In this document: in pieces, positions 9,591 to 17,691 of the stretch | Layout of the letters: every line of letters starts with the position of its first letter | Numbering within the stretch: position 1 is the first letter of the stretch | NCBI GenBank assembly: GCA_903908065.1 | Contig: CAIVQO010000090.1 | Coordinates: 124,001 to 188,000 of the forward strand | Origin: an uncultured beta proteobacterium | Lineage (GTDB): Bacteria; Pseudomonadota; Gammaproteobacteria; Burkholderiales; Rhodocyclaceae | Direction of reading: 5' to 3' | Length of the DNA: 64,000 nucleotides | Position numbers and translations under genes: made by a program | The notes under the pieces: generated by a model | What the model was told of the DNA's origin: nothing | The model's input: the letters and a program-made list of their open reading frames with translations, nothing else | Database searches by the model: none

Positions 9591-10499
9591 ATGGCCGGTG
9601 CCAGCCTGCTTGCCCTGCTCGACGACATTGCCACCATCCTCGACGATGTGGCGGTGATGACCAAGGTCGCGGCGAAGAAGACCGCCGGCGTGCTCGGCGA
9701 CGACCTCGCGCTCAATGCCCAACAAGTGGCCGGCGTGCGCGCCGAGCGCGAACTTCCAGTGGTCTGGGCGGTGGGCGTCGGCTCGCTGAAGAACAAGCTG
9801 ATCCTGGTCCCGGCGGCGCTGGCGATCAGCGCCCTGCTGCCGGCGGCGATCACGCCGCTGCTGATGGTGGGCGGGCTCTACCTCTGCTTCGAGGGCGTGG
9901 AAAAGCTGGCGCACAAGTGGCTGCATGCCCCGGCCGAGGACGAGGCTGCGCACGCCGAGCAGCTGGCGCACCTGGCCGACCCGGCGCTCGACCTGGTGGC
10001 GCTGGAGAAGGAAAAAATCGCCGGCGCGGTGCGCACCGACTTCGTGCTCTCGGCCGAGATCATCGTCATTGCGCTGGGCACCGTGGCCGACAAGCCCTTC
10101 GGCACGCAAGTGGCGGTGCTGTCGGGCATCGGCCTGCTGATGACGGTGGGTGTGTATGGGCTGGTGGCGGCCATCGTCAAGCTGGACGATGCCGGGGCCT
10201 GGCTGGTCGCGCGCGGCGGCGCGGCGCAGGCGGCCTTGGGCCGCGTGCTGCTGCTGGCGGCGCCGAAGCTGATGAAGGCCTTGACCGTGATCGGCACCGC
10301 GGCGATGTTCCTGGTCGGCGGCGGCATCCTGATGCACGGCCTGCCCGGCGGCCAAGCGCTGACCCATGCCGTCGAGGCCGTCGCCGGGCCGCTGGCGGTG
10401 CTGGCGACCAGCCTGCTCGACATGCTGCTGGGGGTGCTGGCCGGCGGCCTGGCGCTGGGCGCCTTCAAGGCAGTCGAGCGCCTGCGCGCTCAGCGGTAG
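9591..10499 (+). CDS. yedI: YedI/DUF808 inner membrane protein
   Basis: 302 residues. The start at 9591 is fixed by the conserved family N-terminus [19 protein letters not shown]. The family signatures [18 protein letters not shown] and [13 protein letters not shown] follow. Several long hydrophobic segments (about 75-100, 150-180, 215-245, 265-290) place it in the inner membrane. The function of the family is not established. Its 3' end overlaps the convergent methyltransferase gene by 10 bp. Confidence 0.9.
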   Translation: MAGASLLALLDDIATILDDVAVMTKVAAKKTAGVLGDDLALNAQQVAGVRAERELPVVWAVGVGSLKNKLILVPAALAISALLPAAITPLLMVGGLYLCFEGVEKLAHKWLHAPAEDEAAHAEQLAHLADPALDLVALEKEKIAGAVRTDFVLSAEIIVIALGTVADKPFGTQVAVLSGIGLLMTVGVYGLVAAIVKLDDAGAWLVARGGAAQAALGRVLLLAAPKLMKALTVIGTAAMFLVGGGILMHGLPGGQALTHAVEAVAGPLAVLATSLLDMLLGVLAGGLALGAFKAVERLRAQR

Positions 10500-11653
10500 C
10501 ACCAGGCGGCGAACAGCGGGTCTGCGCCGGCGCGTTCGGCGGCATGCCGGTCGTCCGCCGGGCGCCGCCGGCCGCGCCGGGATTCGGTGTGCAGGCCAGT
10601 AAAGCCGGCGTCGTGCAGCAGGTGCAGCACCAGCCCGAGCCGCTCGAACTCGTGCAGGCGGCTCCAGACGGCAATGGCCTTGGTCGGGAACCAGCGGTCC
10701 GAAAACGTCACTGCGATTAGGCCGCCCGGGCGCAGCACGCGGCGCAGTTCCGCCAGCACGGTGCGCGGCTGCGTCAGGTATTCGATCGATGCCGTGCATA
10801 GCACCGCGTCGAAGCGGCTGTCGGGCCAGGGCAGTTGCTGACAGGTGTTGAGGTCCTGCACCACGCGCTCGGCGAGGCGCGGGTTCGCCGCGAGTTCCTC
10901 GCCGTTCAAGCCGATGCCGGCGACGTCGAGCGCGCAGGGCGGCAGGTGGCTGTCGTGGCTGGCCATCAGGTCGAGCACGCGCATGCCGGGTTGCAGCAGC
11001 CCGCCGTAGAGCCCGGTCAGCTCCTCGCGGCAGGCGGCGTCGAGGTGCTGCACCAGGCGCGGGGCGGCATAGAAGCCGATGTCATTGGAATCGTCGCGGC
11101 GCACCAGCGCGCCGGCGGGGAAGTAGCAGGCTTGCGGTTCGGCGGGCGGCCGTTGCATCCCGGGGCCGAGGAACAGCTCGGCCAGGCGCAGGCCGGCTAC
11201 CGCCGCGCCTCGCGCGGGTGCCAGCACCAGGCTGGCCTGCTGACCTGCCAGCGGGTGGTTCGGGTCCACGCGCAAGCGGCCGTCGGGCGCGAAGCCCAGC
11301 AGGCGCACCGGGTCCGGGTCGCGCGGACGGCCGAGCGCGCGGCCGAACAGGCGTGCCGGATAGAAGCGGCCAGGGCGCAGGTCCTCGGGCAGGCGCAGGC
11401 CGTCGCGTGCCAGTTCGACGGTCGCCAGAGCTGCCGGCCGCAGCCAGGGGCCGGCGTCCAGCCGGATCGCGCCGCCTTCGCGTGACGCCTCCATGCCCGC
11501 ATTCAGCCAGCGGCCGTCGGCCTGCAAGGCATTGGCGTTGACGCGCAGGCGGTCGACATGGGTGGCGACGGCGCTGCGCCACTCGAGCCGGACATCGAAG
11601 GCCGGCGCAAGGGTCGGCGCCGGCGATACGGCGGCGGGATCGACGACGTTCAC
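10490..11653 (-). CDS. FKBP-like domain fused to a class I SAM methyltransferase
   Basis: 387 residues. GTG 11653 overlaps the NTF2 stop in a GTGA arrangement, which fixes the start better than the longer frame. Residues about 15-190 resemble a SlyD/FKBP-type isomerase, with [16 protein letters not shown] near residue 140 recalling the family's GNHPLAG motif. Residues about 205-370 are a Rossmann methyltransferase of the sub-family with [13 protein letters not shown] as motif I and [13 protein letters not shown] as the later motif. A core repeat copy at 11613-11633 encodes AAVSPAPT at the extreme N-terminus. It is the last gene of the overlapping operon that begins at gpx. The substrate is unknown. 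Confidence 0.8.
   Translation of the reverse strand: MNVVDPAAVSPAPTLAPAFDVRLEWRSAVATHVDRLRVNANALQADGRWLNAGMEASREGGAIRLDAGPWLRPAALATVELARDGLRLPEDLRPGRFYPARLFGRALGRPRDPDPVRLLGFAPDGRLRVDPNHPLAGQQASLVLAPARGAAVAGLRLAELFLGPGMQRPPAEPQACYFPAGALVRRDDSNDIGFYAAPRLVQHLDAACREELTGLYGGLLQPGMRVLDLMASHDSHLPPCALDVAGIGLNGEELAANPRLAERVVQDLNTCQQLPWPDSRFDAVLCTASIEYLTQPRTVLAELRRVLRPGGLIAVTFSDRWFPTKAIAVWSRLHEFERLGLVLHLLHDAGFTGLHTESRRGRRRPADDRHAAERAGADPLFAAWCYR
11613..11633 (+). repeat. Core copy of the dispersed repeat at the methyltransferase N-terminus
   Basis: Reads GTCGGCGCCGGCGATACGGC on the plus strand, identical to the consensus core over 20 bases. In the minus-strand gene it encodes VSPAP at residues about 9-13, immediately after the start, where an insertion would be tolerated. 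Confidence 0.7.
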
Positions 11654-12075
11654 CGTGCCGCCCCCAGGCGCAGCAGCAGGCGCATCGGGGCGCCGATCAG
11701 CGGCAGGCGGGCATACAGCTCTCCGGCCGCATCCCAGTAGTCGCGATGTTCGCTCACCCGGCCGTCGGCATCGAAGCGCAGGTGGCTGGCGCCCTTGACG
11801 CACAGCACTTGCGTGCCGATGCCCCGGGTACGGAAATGGAAGTCCCACAGCAGCATGGCGCCATCATCCCCGGAAAAGCGCGCGGTGACGACAAAGCGCG
11901 GGTCATCGACCTGGACGAACATGTGGCGGAAGATGCGCTCGATTGCCGCGATGCCGCGCACCTCGTTGAACGGGTCTTTGAACTGCACGTCCGCCGCGTA
12001 GTGGCGGCCCGCGTCGACCACGGTTTCCGGGCGCAGGGTTTCGTACCAGGCGACCAGACCGTCGAGCCTGTCCAT
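11650..12075 (-). CDS. NTF2/SnoaL-like protein
   Basis: 141 residues with the cone-shaped NTF2-fold sequence pattern: LDGLVAWYETL at the start, VQFKDPFNEVRGIAAI in the middle and VSEHRDYWDAAGELY near the end. Proteins of this kind accompany the FAD/DUF1365/Cfa/SDR cluster in many proteobacteria. The reaction is not known. The gap to the upstream SDR gene is 5 bp and the downstream methyltransferase overlaps by 4 bp, so it sits firmly inside the operon. Confidence 0.85.
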   Translation of the reverse strand: MDRLDGLVAWYETLRPETVVDAGRHYAADVQFKDPFNEVRGIAAIERIFRHMFVQVDDPRFVVTARFSGDDGAMLLWDFHFRTRGIGTQVLCVKGASHLRFDADGRVSEHRDYWDAAGELYARLPLIGAPMRLLLRLGAAR

Positions 12076-12080
12076 CGTGC

Positions 12081-12848
12081 TTAGGCCCCGGTGAGGCGGC
12101 GCGCCAGCGGAAAGTAGGCGCCGTAGGGCAGCAGGCGCAAGAGCTTCAGCCAGCGCGTGAAGCGGCGCGGGAAATGGATCTCGAAGCCGGGGCGGGCGAA
12201 GCCGGCGATGATTTCCGCGGCAGCCTCCTGCGGCGAAATCAGCGCCGGCATGCGAAAGTCATTGCGCGCTGTCATCGGCGTGGCGACGAAGCCGGGATTG
12301 ACCAGAAAGACCGAGATGCCGCGCGGGGCGAGTTCCAGGTGCAGGGTTTCGGCGAAGTGGCCCAGCCCCGCCTTGCTCGCGCCATAGGCGGCGGCTTGCG
12401 GCAGGCCGCGGTAGCCGGCGACGCTGGAAACGAAGGCGATCGCGCCGCGGCCGGCGTCCAGCAGCTTCGGCACCAGTGCGGCGCAGGCGGCCATCGGCGC
12501 CTGCAGGTTGATGGCCAAGGTCTGTGCAATGGCATCGGCATCAAGGCGGGCCGCCGCCATCGGCGCCCAGGTACCGGCGCAGAACACCACCAGATCGATG
12601 CCGCGCCACTCGTGCCAGAGGTGGTCAAGCGAGGCGGCGAAGGCAGCGGAGTCACCCAGGTCGAGGGGCAGGACCAGGGCATCCTCGCGGCTCGTGGCCA
12701 CGCGCTCCAGATAGTCGCCACGACGCGCCGACAGGGCGACGCGCGCACCGCGCGCCAGCAGCGCCTGTGCCAGCGCAGCGCCGATGCCCGAGGAGGCGCC
12801 GAGGATCCAGACGCGCTGGCCGCGCCAGTCGCGGATCGGCCGGTTCAT
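12081..12848 (-). CDS. Short-chain dehydrogenase/reductase
   Basis: 255 residues from ATG 12848, which overlaps the cfa stop (ATGA). The NAD(P)-binding GASSGIG is near residue 18, the catalytic Ser lies in FVSSVAGY, and YGASK is the Tyr-Lys pair, so all catalytic residues are present. A C-terminal basic, hydrophobic tail (RFTRWLKLLRLLPYG) may bind the membrane. The substrate is unknown. The operon context with Cfa and a flavin oxidase suggests a modified fatty acid or lipid-linked carbonyl, but that is inference. Confidence 0.88.
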   Translation of the reverse strand: MNRPIRDWRGQRVWILGASSGIGAALAQALLARGARVALSARRGDYLERVATSREDALVLPLDLGDSAAFAASLDHLWHEWRGIDLVVFCAGTWAPMAAARLDADAIAQTLAINLQAPMAACAALVPKLLDAGRGAIAFVSSVAGYRGLPQAAAYGASKAGLGHFAETLHLELAPRGISVFLVNPGFVATPMTARNDFRMPALISPQEAAAEIIAGFARPGFEIHFPRRFTRWLKLLRLLPYGAYFPLARRLTGA

Positions 12849-14080
12849 CCCTGACGCCGTTGCAGCAGGAACTGGTACACGTCGGTGGCGCCGGAGCGGA
12901 AGCCCGCCTCGCAGTAGGCGAGGTAGAACTGCCACAGGCGGCGGAAGCGCGTGTCGAAACCGAGCGCCTCAATCTCCGGCCAGGCAGCGTCGAAGTTGTG
13001 CGCCCAGTGCGAAAGGGTGCGTGCATAGTCGATGCCAAAGGCGTGGCGGTCGAGCACCTGGAAGTCGGCGCTGGCGGCACGGCGTTCGAAGACCTGGGGC
13101 GAGGGCAGCATGCCGCCGGGGAAGACGTGGCGCTGGATGAAGTCGGTGCCGCGGCGGTAGGCGGCAAAGCGCTCGTTGGCGATGGTGATGGTCTGCACCG
13201 CGGCGCGCCCGCCGGGGGCCAGGCGCTCGCGCAGGGCGTCGAAATAGCGCGGCCAGTAACGCTCGCCCACCGCCTCGAACATCTCGATGGAGACGACGTG
13301 GTCGTATTCGCCGCGCAGGTCGCGGTAGTCGATCAGCGTGAATTCGGCGCGGTCGGCGAAGCCGCGCTCCTGCGCGCGGTGGCGCGACCATTCCAGTTGC
13401 GCGGGCGAGAGCGTGATGCCATGAACGCGGCAGCCGAAATGGGTGGCGGCGATCTCGGCCAGCCCGCCCCAGCCGCAGCCGATCTCGAGGATGCTGTCAC
13501 CGGGCTGCGGGTCGAGCTGCTGCAGCAGGCGGAAGTACTTGCGCAGCTGGGCCTGTTCCAGCGACATCCCGGGCTGCTCGCCGAACAGCGCCGAGGAATA
13601 GCTCATGCTCGGGTCGAGCCAGCGCCGGTAGAACTCGTTGCCGAGGTCGTAGTGGGCGAGGATGTTGCGCCTCGATCCGGCGCGGGTGTTGGCGCGCAGC
13701 ATGTGGCGCAGGCGGTGGCCGAGCAGGGGCAGCCAGTGGCCGTGCACGGCGCGCGCCAGCTGCTGCCGGTTCTCGGCGAGCAGGGTAAGCAGCTCGGCGA
13801 GCTGCTCGCTGTGCCAGTCGCCGTCGATCCAGCTTTCGCCGAAGCCGATGTCGCCCTCGCCCAGGACGCGGTGGAACACGCGTTCGTCATTGACCTGCAG
13901 CGTGGCCCGCTCGGGGCCGTGACCGAGCAGGCGCTGGCTGTTGTCGGGCAGGATCAGGCGCAGGCTGCCGCCCTCGATGCGCTCCAGCAGCGAGATTGCG
14001 GTGCGGGTGGGCGCGGCGAGGGTGCGCGGGGCGCGGCTGCCCAGCGGCAGCGGCAGGGTGGTGGTGGCAAGGCTGTTCAT
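12845..14080 (-). CDS. cfa: Cyclopropane-fatty-acyl-phospholipid synthase family methyltransferase
   Basis: 411 residues from ATG 14080; the frame runs further upstream but overlaps the DUF1365 gene in another frame. The SAM site is LEIGCGWGGLAE (about 185-200). Family motifs ILAHYDLGNEFYRRWLDPSMSYSS and VSIEMFEAVGERYW are intact, and the C-terminal YCEAGFRSGATDVYQ is present. The family methylates double bonds of membrane phospholipids. In light-response clusters of this type the Cfa paralogue may act with the flavin oxidase on furan or other unusual fatty acids; that assignment is inference. Confidence 0.88.
   Translation of the reverse strand: MNSLATTTLPLPLGSRAPRTLAAPTRTAISLLERIEGGSLRLILPDNSQRLLGHGPERATLQVNDERVFHRVLGEGDIGFGESWIDGDWHSEQLAELLTLLAENRQQLARAVHGHWLPLLGHRLRHMLRANTRAGSRRNILAHYDLGNEFYRRWLDPSMSYSSALFGEQPGMSLEQAQLRKYFRLLQQLDPQPGDSILEIGCGWGGLAEIAATHFGCRVHGITLSPAQLEWSRHRAQERGFADRAEFTLIDYRDLRGEYDHVVSIEMFEAVGERYWPRYFDALRERLAPGGRAAVQTITIANERFAAYRRGTDFIQRHVFPGGMLPSPQVFERRAASADFQVLDRHAFGIDYARTLSHWAHNFDAAWPEIEALGFDTRFRRLWQFYLAYCEAGFRSGATDVYQFLLQRRQG
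13061..13086 (+). repeat. Weak core-like sequence in cfa
   Basis: GAAGTCGGCGCTGG then CGGCACGGCGTT, about three or four differences from the core. It encodes RRAASADF in the minus-strand gene, the same frame as the fmt and mak matches. Possibly chance in GC-rich coding sequence. Confidence 0.25.
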
Positions 14081-14847
14081 CGGGAGATCTCCTGCAGCGG
14101 GGGTTGCGGACGGGAATGGAACACGGCGCGCTTCGCCAGCAGGCGCAGCGCCTGCCAGTGGATGCGCCAGACCACGGCAAGGGTGAGCAGGGGCTGGCGC
14201 AGCAGGGCGCGGCGCATGGCGCCGGCATCGAGCGGCTGCGGCCGGCCCTCGAGCGCGGTCGCCAGCACGCGCTCGCCATCCAGCCAGTAGTCGATCTCGA
14301 CGCGGCGGCGTTCGCCGCCGACGTCGAAGCGGAACAGGTAGTCGCCGGCCACGGGAAAGAAGGGCGAGACGTGGAACAGCTTCGTCGCCCGCAGGCGGTC
14401 GGCCGGCAGGATGGGGCGTTGGTCGGGATGGGCGACGAGGTAGTTGTGGCGGTCGCCGAAGGTGTTGTTCACCTCGGCCAGCACCGCCCGCAGCGCGCCG
14501 GCGCGGTCGTGGCAGAACCAGAAGCTGACCGGATTGAAGACGAAGCCGAACAGGCGCGGGAAGGTCTGCAGCACGATCTCGCCGTCGGCCGCGGTCATGC
14601 CCTGGTCGGCCAGCAAGCGGCGAATCCAGGGCTCGGGCGGGGAACCGTCGCGCGCGCCGTGGTCGCGGAAGCGCAGGCTGGCCGGGCGGGCACGCTCGAC
14701 GCCGAACCAGGCGTTGCCCGCCCCGTCGAGTTGCGACAGGGGCAGGGTGACGAAGAACAGCGGATAGGCGAAGGCGTGCGCGGCCGGGCTTTGCCGCGCG
14801 GCGAAACGCGCGTGCAATACCCGGCCGATGCACAGTGCAGGCGTCAT
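14077..14847 (-). CDS. DUF1365 family protein
   Basis: 256 residues from ATG 14847, overlapping the FAD gene stop. Typical segments are the N-terminal IGRVLHARFAARQSPAAHAF, the central FGFVFNPVSFWFCHD and KLFHVSPFFPVAGDYLFRFD, and a C-terminal WRIHWQALRLLAKRAVF that may associate with membrane. DUF1365 proteins are nearly always encoded between an FAD-dependent oxidoreductase and a Cfa-like enzyme, exactly as here. Their activity is not settled, though a role in making unusual membrane fatty acids has been proposed for the set. Confidence 0.87.
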   Translation of the reverse strand: MTPALCIGRVLHARFAARQSPAAHAFAYPLFFVTLPLSQLDGAGNAWFGVERARPASLRFRDHGARDGSPPEPWIRRLLADQGMTAADGEIVLQTFPRLFGFVFNPVSFWFCHDRAGALRAVLAEVNNTFGDRHNYLVAHPDQRPILPADRLRATKLFHVSPFFPVAGDYLFRFDVGGERRRVEIDYWLDGERVLATALEGRPQPLDAGAMRRALLRQPLLTLAVVWRIHWQALRLLAKRAVFHSRPQPPLQEISR

Positions 14848-16118
14848 GCCGCGTTCGCGCTGTCGACGCGGGTGTGCCAGGGGGCCCGGCCGCCCAGGCG
14901 CTCGGCCACGGTCAGGGCCGAATTGAGGCCGTCCTCGTGGAAACCGTAGCAGGCCCAGGCGCCGCAGAACCAGACCCGGTCGGTGCCCTGGATCGCGGCC
15001 AGCCGGGCCTGGGCGTCGATCGCTGCCTGGTCGAAGATCGGGTGGTCGTACTCGAAGTCGCCGATCACCAGCCTCGGGTCGGGTTCCAGGTGTGGGTTCA
15101 ACGTCACGGCCACCGGCGCATCGACCGGTAGCGGCTGCAGGCGGTTGATCAGGTAGGAAACGCTGACCGGCTGACTTCCCGGCTCGCCCTTGCCGGCCAG
15201 GTAGTTCCAGGCCGACCAGGTCCGCTCGTCGCGCGGCAACAGGCGGCGGTCGGTGTGCAGCACGGCGCGGTTGGGCTGGTAGCGGATGGCGCCCAGGAGT
15301 CGTCGCTCGGCGACCGTCGCCGCGGCGCCGAGCAGGCGCAGGGCCTGGTCGCTGTGGCAGGCGAGCACCACCTGGTCGAAGCGTTCGCATTCGCCGCCGG
15401 GCAGTCCCAGCCAGATGCCATCAGCATCGCGCAGCAGTGAGCGTACCGGGGTGGCGAGGCACACGTCGGTCAGGCTGGCGGCGAGGCGTTGCACGTATTC
15501 CCGCCCGCCGCCCTTGACGGTCAGCCACTGCGGGCGGTCGAAGACCTGCAGCAGGCCGTGGTTGCGCGCGAAGCGGACGAAGGTGGTCAGCGGGTAGTCG
15601 AGCATGGCCTGCGTCGGGCAGGACCAGATCGCCGCCGCCATCGGCAGCAGGTACCAGTCGCGGAACTCGGCGCTGTAGCGATGGCGCTCGAGGTAGGCGC
15701 CGAGGGTGACGTCAGGCAAGGCACCTGCTGTTTCCCGGTTGAAGCGCAGCGTGTCCTGCAGCATGCGCCAGAAACCGGGTCGCCCGAGGTTGCGCTTCTG
15801 CGCAAACAGCGTGGCCAGGCTGGAACCCGCCCATTCCAGGTCGGGTTCGCGCAGGCTGACGGCGAAGGACATGTCGCTGGCCACGGTGTCGACGGCGAGC
15901 TCGCGGAACAGTGCGGTGAGGTTGGGATAGGTGCGGTGGTTGAACACCAGGAAGCCGGTATCCACGGGAAAGCGCCGGCCCTCGAGCTCGACGTCCACCG
16001 TGTGGGTATGGCCACCGAGGTAGTCGCCGGCCTCGAACAGCGTGACCTGGTGCTTCTCGCGTAGCAGCCAGGCGGCCGACAGGCCGGAGATGCCGGCACC
16101 GACGACGGCGATCTTCAT
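14844..16118 (-). CDS. FAD-dependent amine-oxidase-fold oxidoreductase
   Basis: 424 residues. The N-terminal dinucleotide motif MKIAVVGAGISGLSAAWLL is followed by FEAGDYLGGHTHT, which is diagnostic of this sub-family. The C-terminal FAD-contact segment is VWFCGAWACYGFHEDGLNSA. It is soluble or peripheral, with no signal peptide. The gene begins 4 bp inside the end of a 41-codon membrane-protein gene and ends overlapping DUF1365. It belongs to the group of flavin oxidases co-transcribed with Cfa paralogues; the substrate is probably lipid-derived, by inference. Confidence 0.87.
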   Translation of the reverse strand: MKIAVVGAGISGLSAAWLLREKHQVTLFEAGDYLGGHTHTVDVELEGRRFPVDTGFLVFNHRTYPNLTALFRELAVDTVASDMSFAVSLREPDLEWAGSSLATLFAQKRNLGRPGFWRMLQDTLRFNRETAGALPDVTLGAYLERHRYSAEFRDWYLLPMAAAIWSCPTQAMLDYPLTTFVRFARNHGLLQVFDRPQWLTVKGGGREYVQRLAASLTDVCLATPVRSLLRDADGIWLGLPGGECERFDQVVLACHSDQALRLLGAAATVAERRLLGAIRYQPNRAVLHTDRRLLPRDERTWSAWNYLAGKGEPGSQPVSVSYLINRLQPLPVDAPVAVTLNPHLEPDPRLVIGDFEYDHPIFDQAAIDAQARLAAIQGTDRVWFCGAWACYGFHEDGLNSALTVAERLGGRAPWHTRVDSANAA

Positions 16119-16240
16119 CGCCGGCTCCCGTCGCGACGGCGCGCGTTCACCGGCAGGGGCAGCGGACGCCGGTCTTCCATCCTTGCAGCCAGGCGCAGCA
16201 GCAGCGCGCCGAAGGCCAAGCCGAGAATCAGGTCAAGCAT
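16115..16240 (-). CDS. 41-residue single-pass membrane protein
   Basis: ATG 16240 gives MLDLILGLAFGALLLRLAAR followed by a basic, proline-rich tail ending DGSRR. It overlaps folE2 by 8 bp at its start and the FAD gene by 4 bp (ATGA) at its stop, so the three frames are interlocked, the strongest sign that it is translated. A hydrophobic helix covers residues about 2-18. It may anchor the downstream FAD/DUF1365 enzymes at the membrane; that is a guess from position. Confidence 0.65.
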   Translation of the reverse strand: MLDLILGLAFGALLLRLAARMEDRRPLPLPVNARRRDGSRR

Positions 16241-17033
16241 TGCTTCCCTCGATCAGCGCGTAGGCGGAATGGTTATGGATGGACTCGAAGTTCTCCGAGG
16301 CCACCGACCAGGCGGCGATGCGGCGCTCCGCGCGCAGGCGCAGGGCGATGTCGCGCACCAGGTCCTCGACGAACTTGGGGTTGTCGTAGGCGCGTTCGGT
16401 GACCCACTTCTCGTCCGGGCGCTTGAGCAGGCCGAACACTTCGCAGGAGGCCTCGTCCTCGGCGATGCGCACCAGCTGTTCGATGTCCATGTCGGCGCGC
16501 AGGGCGGCACGCAGGCTAATGTGCGAGCGCTGGTTGTGCGCGCCGTAGTCGGAGATTTCCTTCGAGCAGGGGCACAGGCTGGTCACCGGCACGGTCGCCG
16601 ACAGCGTGGTCTCGATGGCGCCGCCCGGCCCGCGTTCCACCTCGATGGCGGCGTCGATGTCGAGCAGGCTCTCGACGCCCGACACCGGCGCAGCCTTGCG
16701 GATGAAATAGGGGAAGCGCATCTCGATGCGGCCGCTCGTCGCCTGCAGGCGGGCCAGCATCTGCTGCAGCATCTGGCGCACGCCGGCGAGCGTCAGCGCC
16801 TCGCGCGGCATTTCCAGCAGTTCGACAAAGCGCGACATGTGGGTGCCCTTGACCTCGGGCGCAAGGCCGACGCTCATGGCCAGCGTGGCGACCGTGGGGT
16901 GCGCTTCGCCGCTGGCATCGAGCAGCACCAGCGGGTAGCGCAGGCCCTTGACGCCGACCTGCTGGATGGCGAGGCGGCGGTGGTCGGGGCTGGCCTGGAT
17001 GTCGGGCAGGAAGATGCGTTCGGGGGCGTTCAT
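16233..17033 (-). CDS. folE2: GTP cyclohydrolase FolE2 (type IB)
   Basis: 266 residues. The family motifs are complete: VGVKGLRYPL, KGTHMSRFVELL, the catalytic-Cys segment VTSLCPCSKEIS, AHNQRSHIS, and NHSAYALIEG at the C-terminus. FolE2 converts GTP to 7,8-dihydroneopterin triphosphate, the first step of folate synthesis, with relaxed metal need compared with FolE. In a light-response operon it may supply pterin for the antenna folate of photolyases, although no photolyase gene is in the window. The downstream gene overlaps by 8 bp. Confidence 0.93.
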   Translation of the reverse strand: MNAPERIFLPDIQASPDHRRLAIQQVGVKGLRYPLVLLDASGEAHPTVATLAMSVGLAPEVKGTHMSRFVELLEMPREALTLAGVRQMLQQMLARLQATSGRIEMRFPYFIRKAAPVSGVESLLDIDAAIEVERGPGGAIETTLSATVPVTSLCPCSKEISDYGAHNQRSHISLRAALRADMDIEQLVRIAEDEASCEVFGLLKRPDEKWVTERAYDNPKFVEDLVRDIALRLRAERRIAAWSVASENFESIHNHSAYALIEGSNA

Positions 17034-17055
17034 GGGGCTCTCCTGGGTTGGGGGT

Positions 17056-17610
17056 TCATTTTTCCGCCAGCCAGCGCTCGAGTTGCGCCAGCAGGGCCTC
17101 GTCGTCGGGTTTGGTGCGCGTGTCGAAGCTGGCGACGCGGGTGCCGCTGCGGTCGATCAGGTACTTGTGGAAATTCCATTGCGGCGCGGCGCCGGCCTTG
17201 GCGATCAGCTGCTTGTAGAAGGGGTGCGTCTTCGGCGGCGCGATGGCGGTCTTGGCCATCATGGGGAACTGGATGCCGTAGGTGGTCCGGCAAAAATCGG
17301 CGATTTCCTTTTCCCCGCCCGGTTCCTGGTTGCCGAAATCGTTGGACGGGAAGCCGACCACGACCAAGCCACGGGCCTTGTATTTGTCGTAGACAGACTC
17401 GAGCGTCTCGTACTGGCCTGTATAGCCGCAGAAGCTTGCCGTGTTGACCACCATCAGCACTTTGCCCTGGTACTGGCAGAGCGACTGTGGCACATTGTTC
17501 TGCAGGCGCGGAAAGCTGTGGTTGAGCAGGGTGGGGCAGCTCGAGGCCGACGCCGGCAAGGCCATGGCAAGGGTCGCGGCAGCGATTAAGTGGCGGAGAA
17601 AGGCACTCAT
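17056..17610 (-). CDS. Exported glutathione peroxidase family protein
   Basis: 184 residues from ATG 17610, giving a signal peptide (FLRHLIAAATLAMALPASA) that a longer upstream start would bury. The peroxidatic Cys lies in NTASFCGYTGQYETLE. The Gln partner is in SNDFGNQEPGGE and the Trp/Asn pair in WNFHKYLIDRSG, so the catalytic tetrad is complete. It likely reduces lipid or organic peroxides in the periplasm, using thioredoxin-like donors as most bacterial GPx do. It is the first gene of the minus-strand operon divergent from litR. Confidence 0.9.
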   Translation of the reverse strand: MSAFLRHLIAAATLAMALPASASSCPTLLNHSFPRLQNNVPQSLCQYQGKVLMVVNTASFCGYTGQYETLESVYDKYKARGLVVVGFPSNDFGNQEPGGEKEIADFCRTTYGIQFPMMAKTAIAPPKTHPFYKQLIAKAGAAPQWNFHKYLIDRSGTRVASFDTRTKPDDEALLAQLERWLAEK

Positions 17611-17612
17611 AA

Positions 17613-17687
17613 TGTCCTGGACAAACGAATTCTGTTGAGGCAAGATAGCGACAGATTTTGCGAATGTCAACTGTTTTGTTCAGGACA
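17613..17687. promoter_or_regulatory. Mirrored TTTGTYCAGGACA boxes in the litR/gpx gap
   Basis: TTTGTCCAGGACA is found on the minus strand (17625-17613) just before the gpx ATG, and TTTGTTCAGGACA on the plus strand (17675-17687) just before the litR ATG. Each contains a TGTYCnGGACA dyad. The plus copy extends to a 17-bp near-palindrome, TTTTGTTCAGGACAAAA (17674-17690). The dyads also hold the AGGA ribosome binding sites, so either an operator pair or coincidence with SD sequence is possible. Confidence 0.45.
17642..17670 (-). promoter_or_regulatory. Sigma70-type promoter for the gpx-folE2 operon
   Basis: On the minus strand TTGACA (17670-17665) is separated by 17 bp from TATCTT (17647-17642). 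The predicted start is near 17635, about 25 nt before the gpx ATG. This is a near-consensus promoter, so strong expression would need a repressor, which fits a LitR-type neighbour. Confidence 0.6.
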
Positions 17688-17691
17688 AAAG

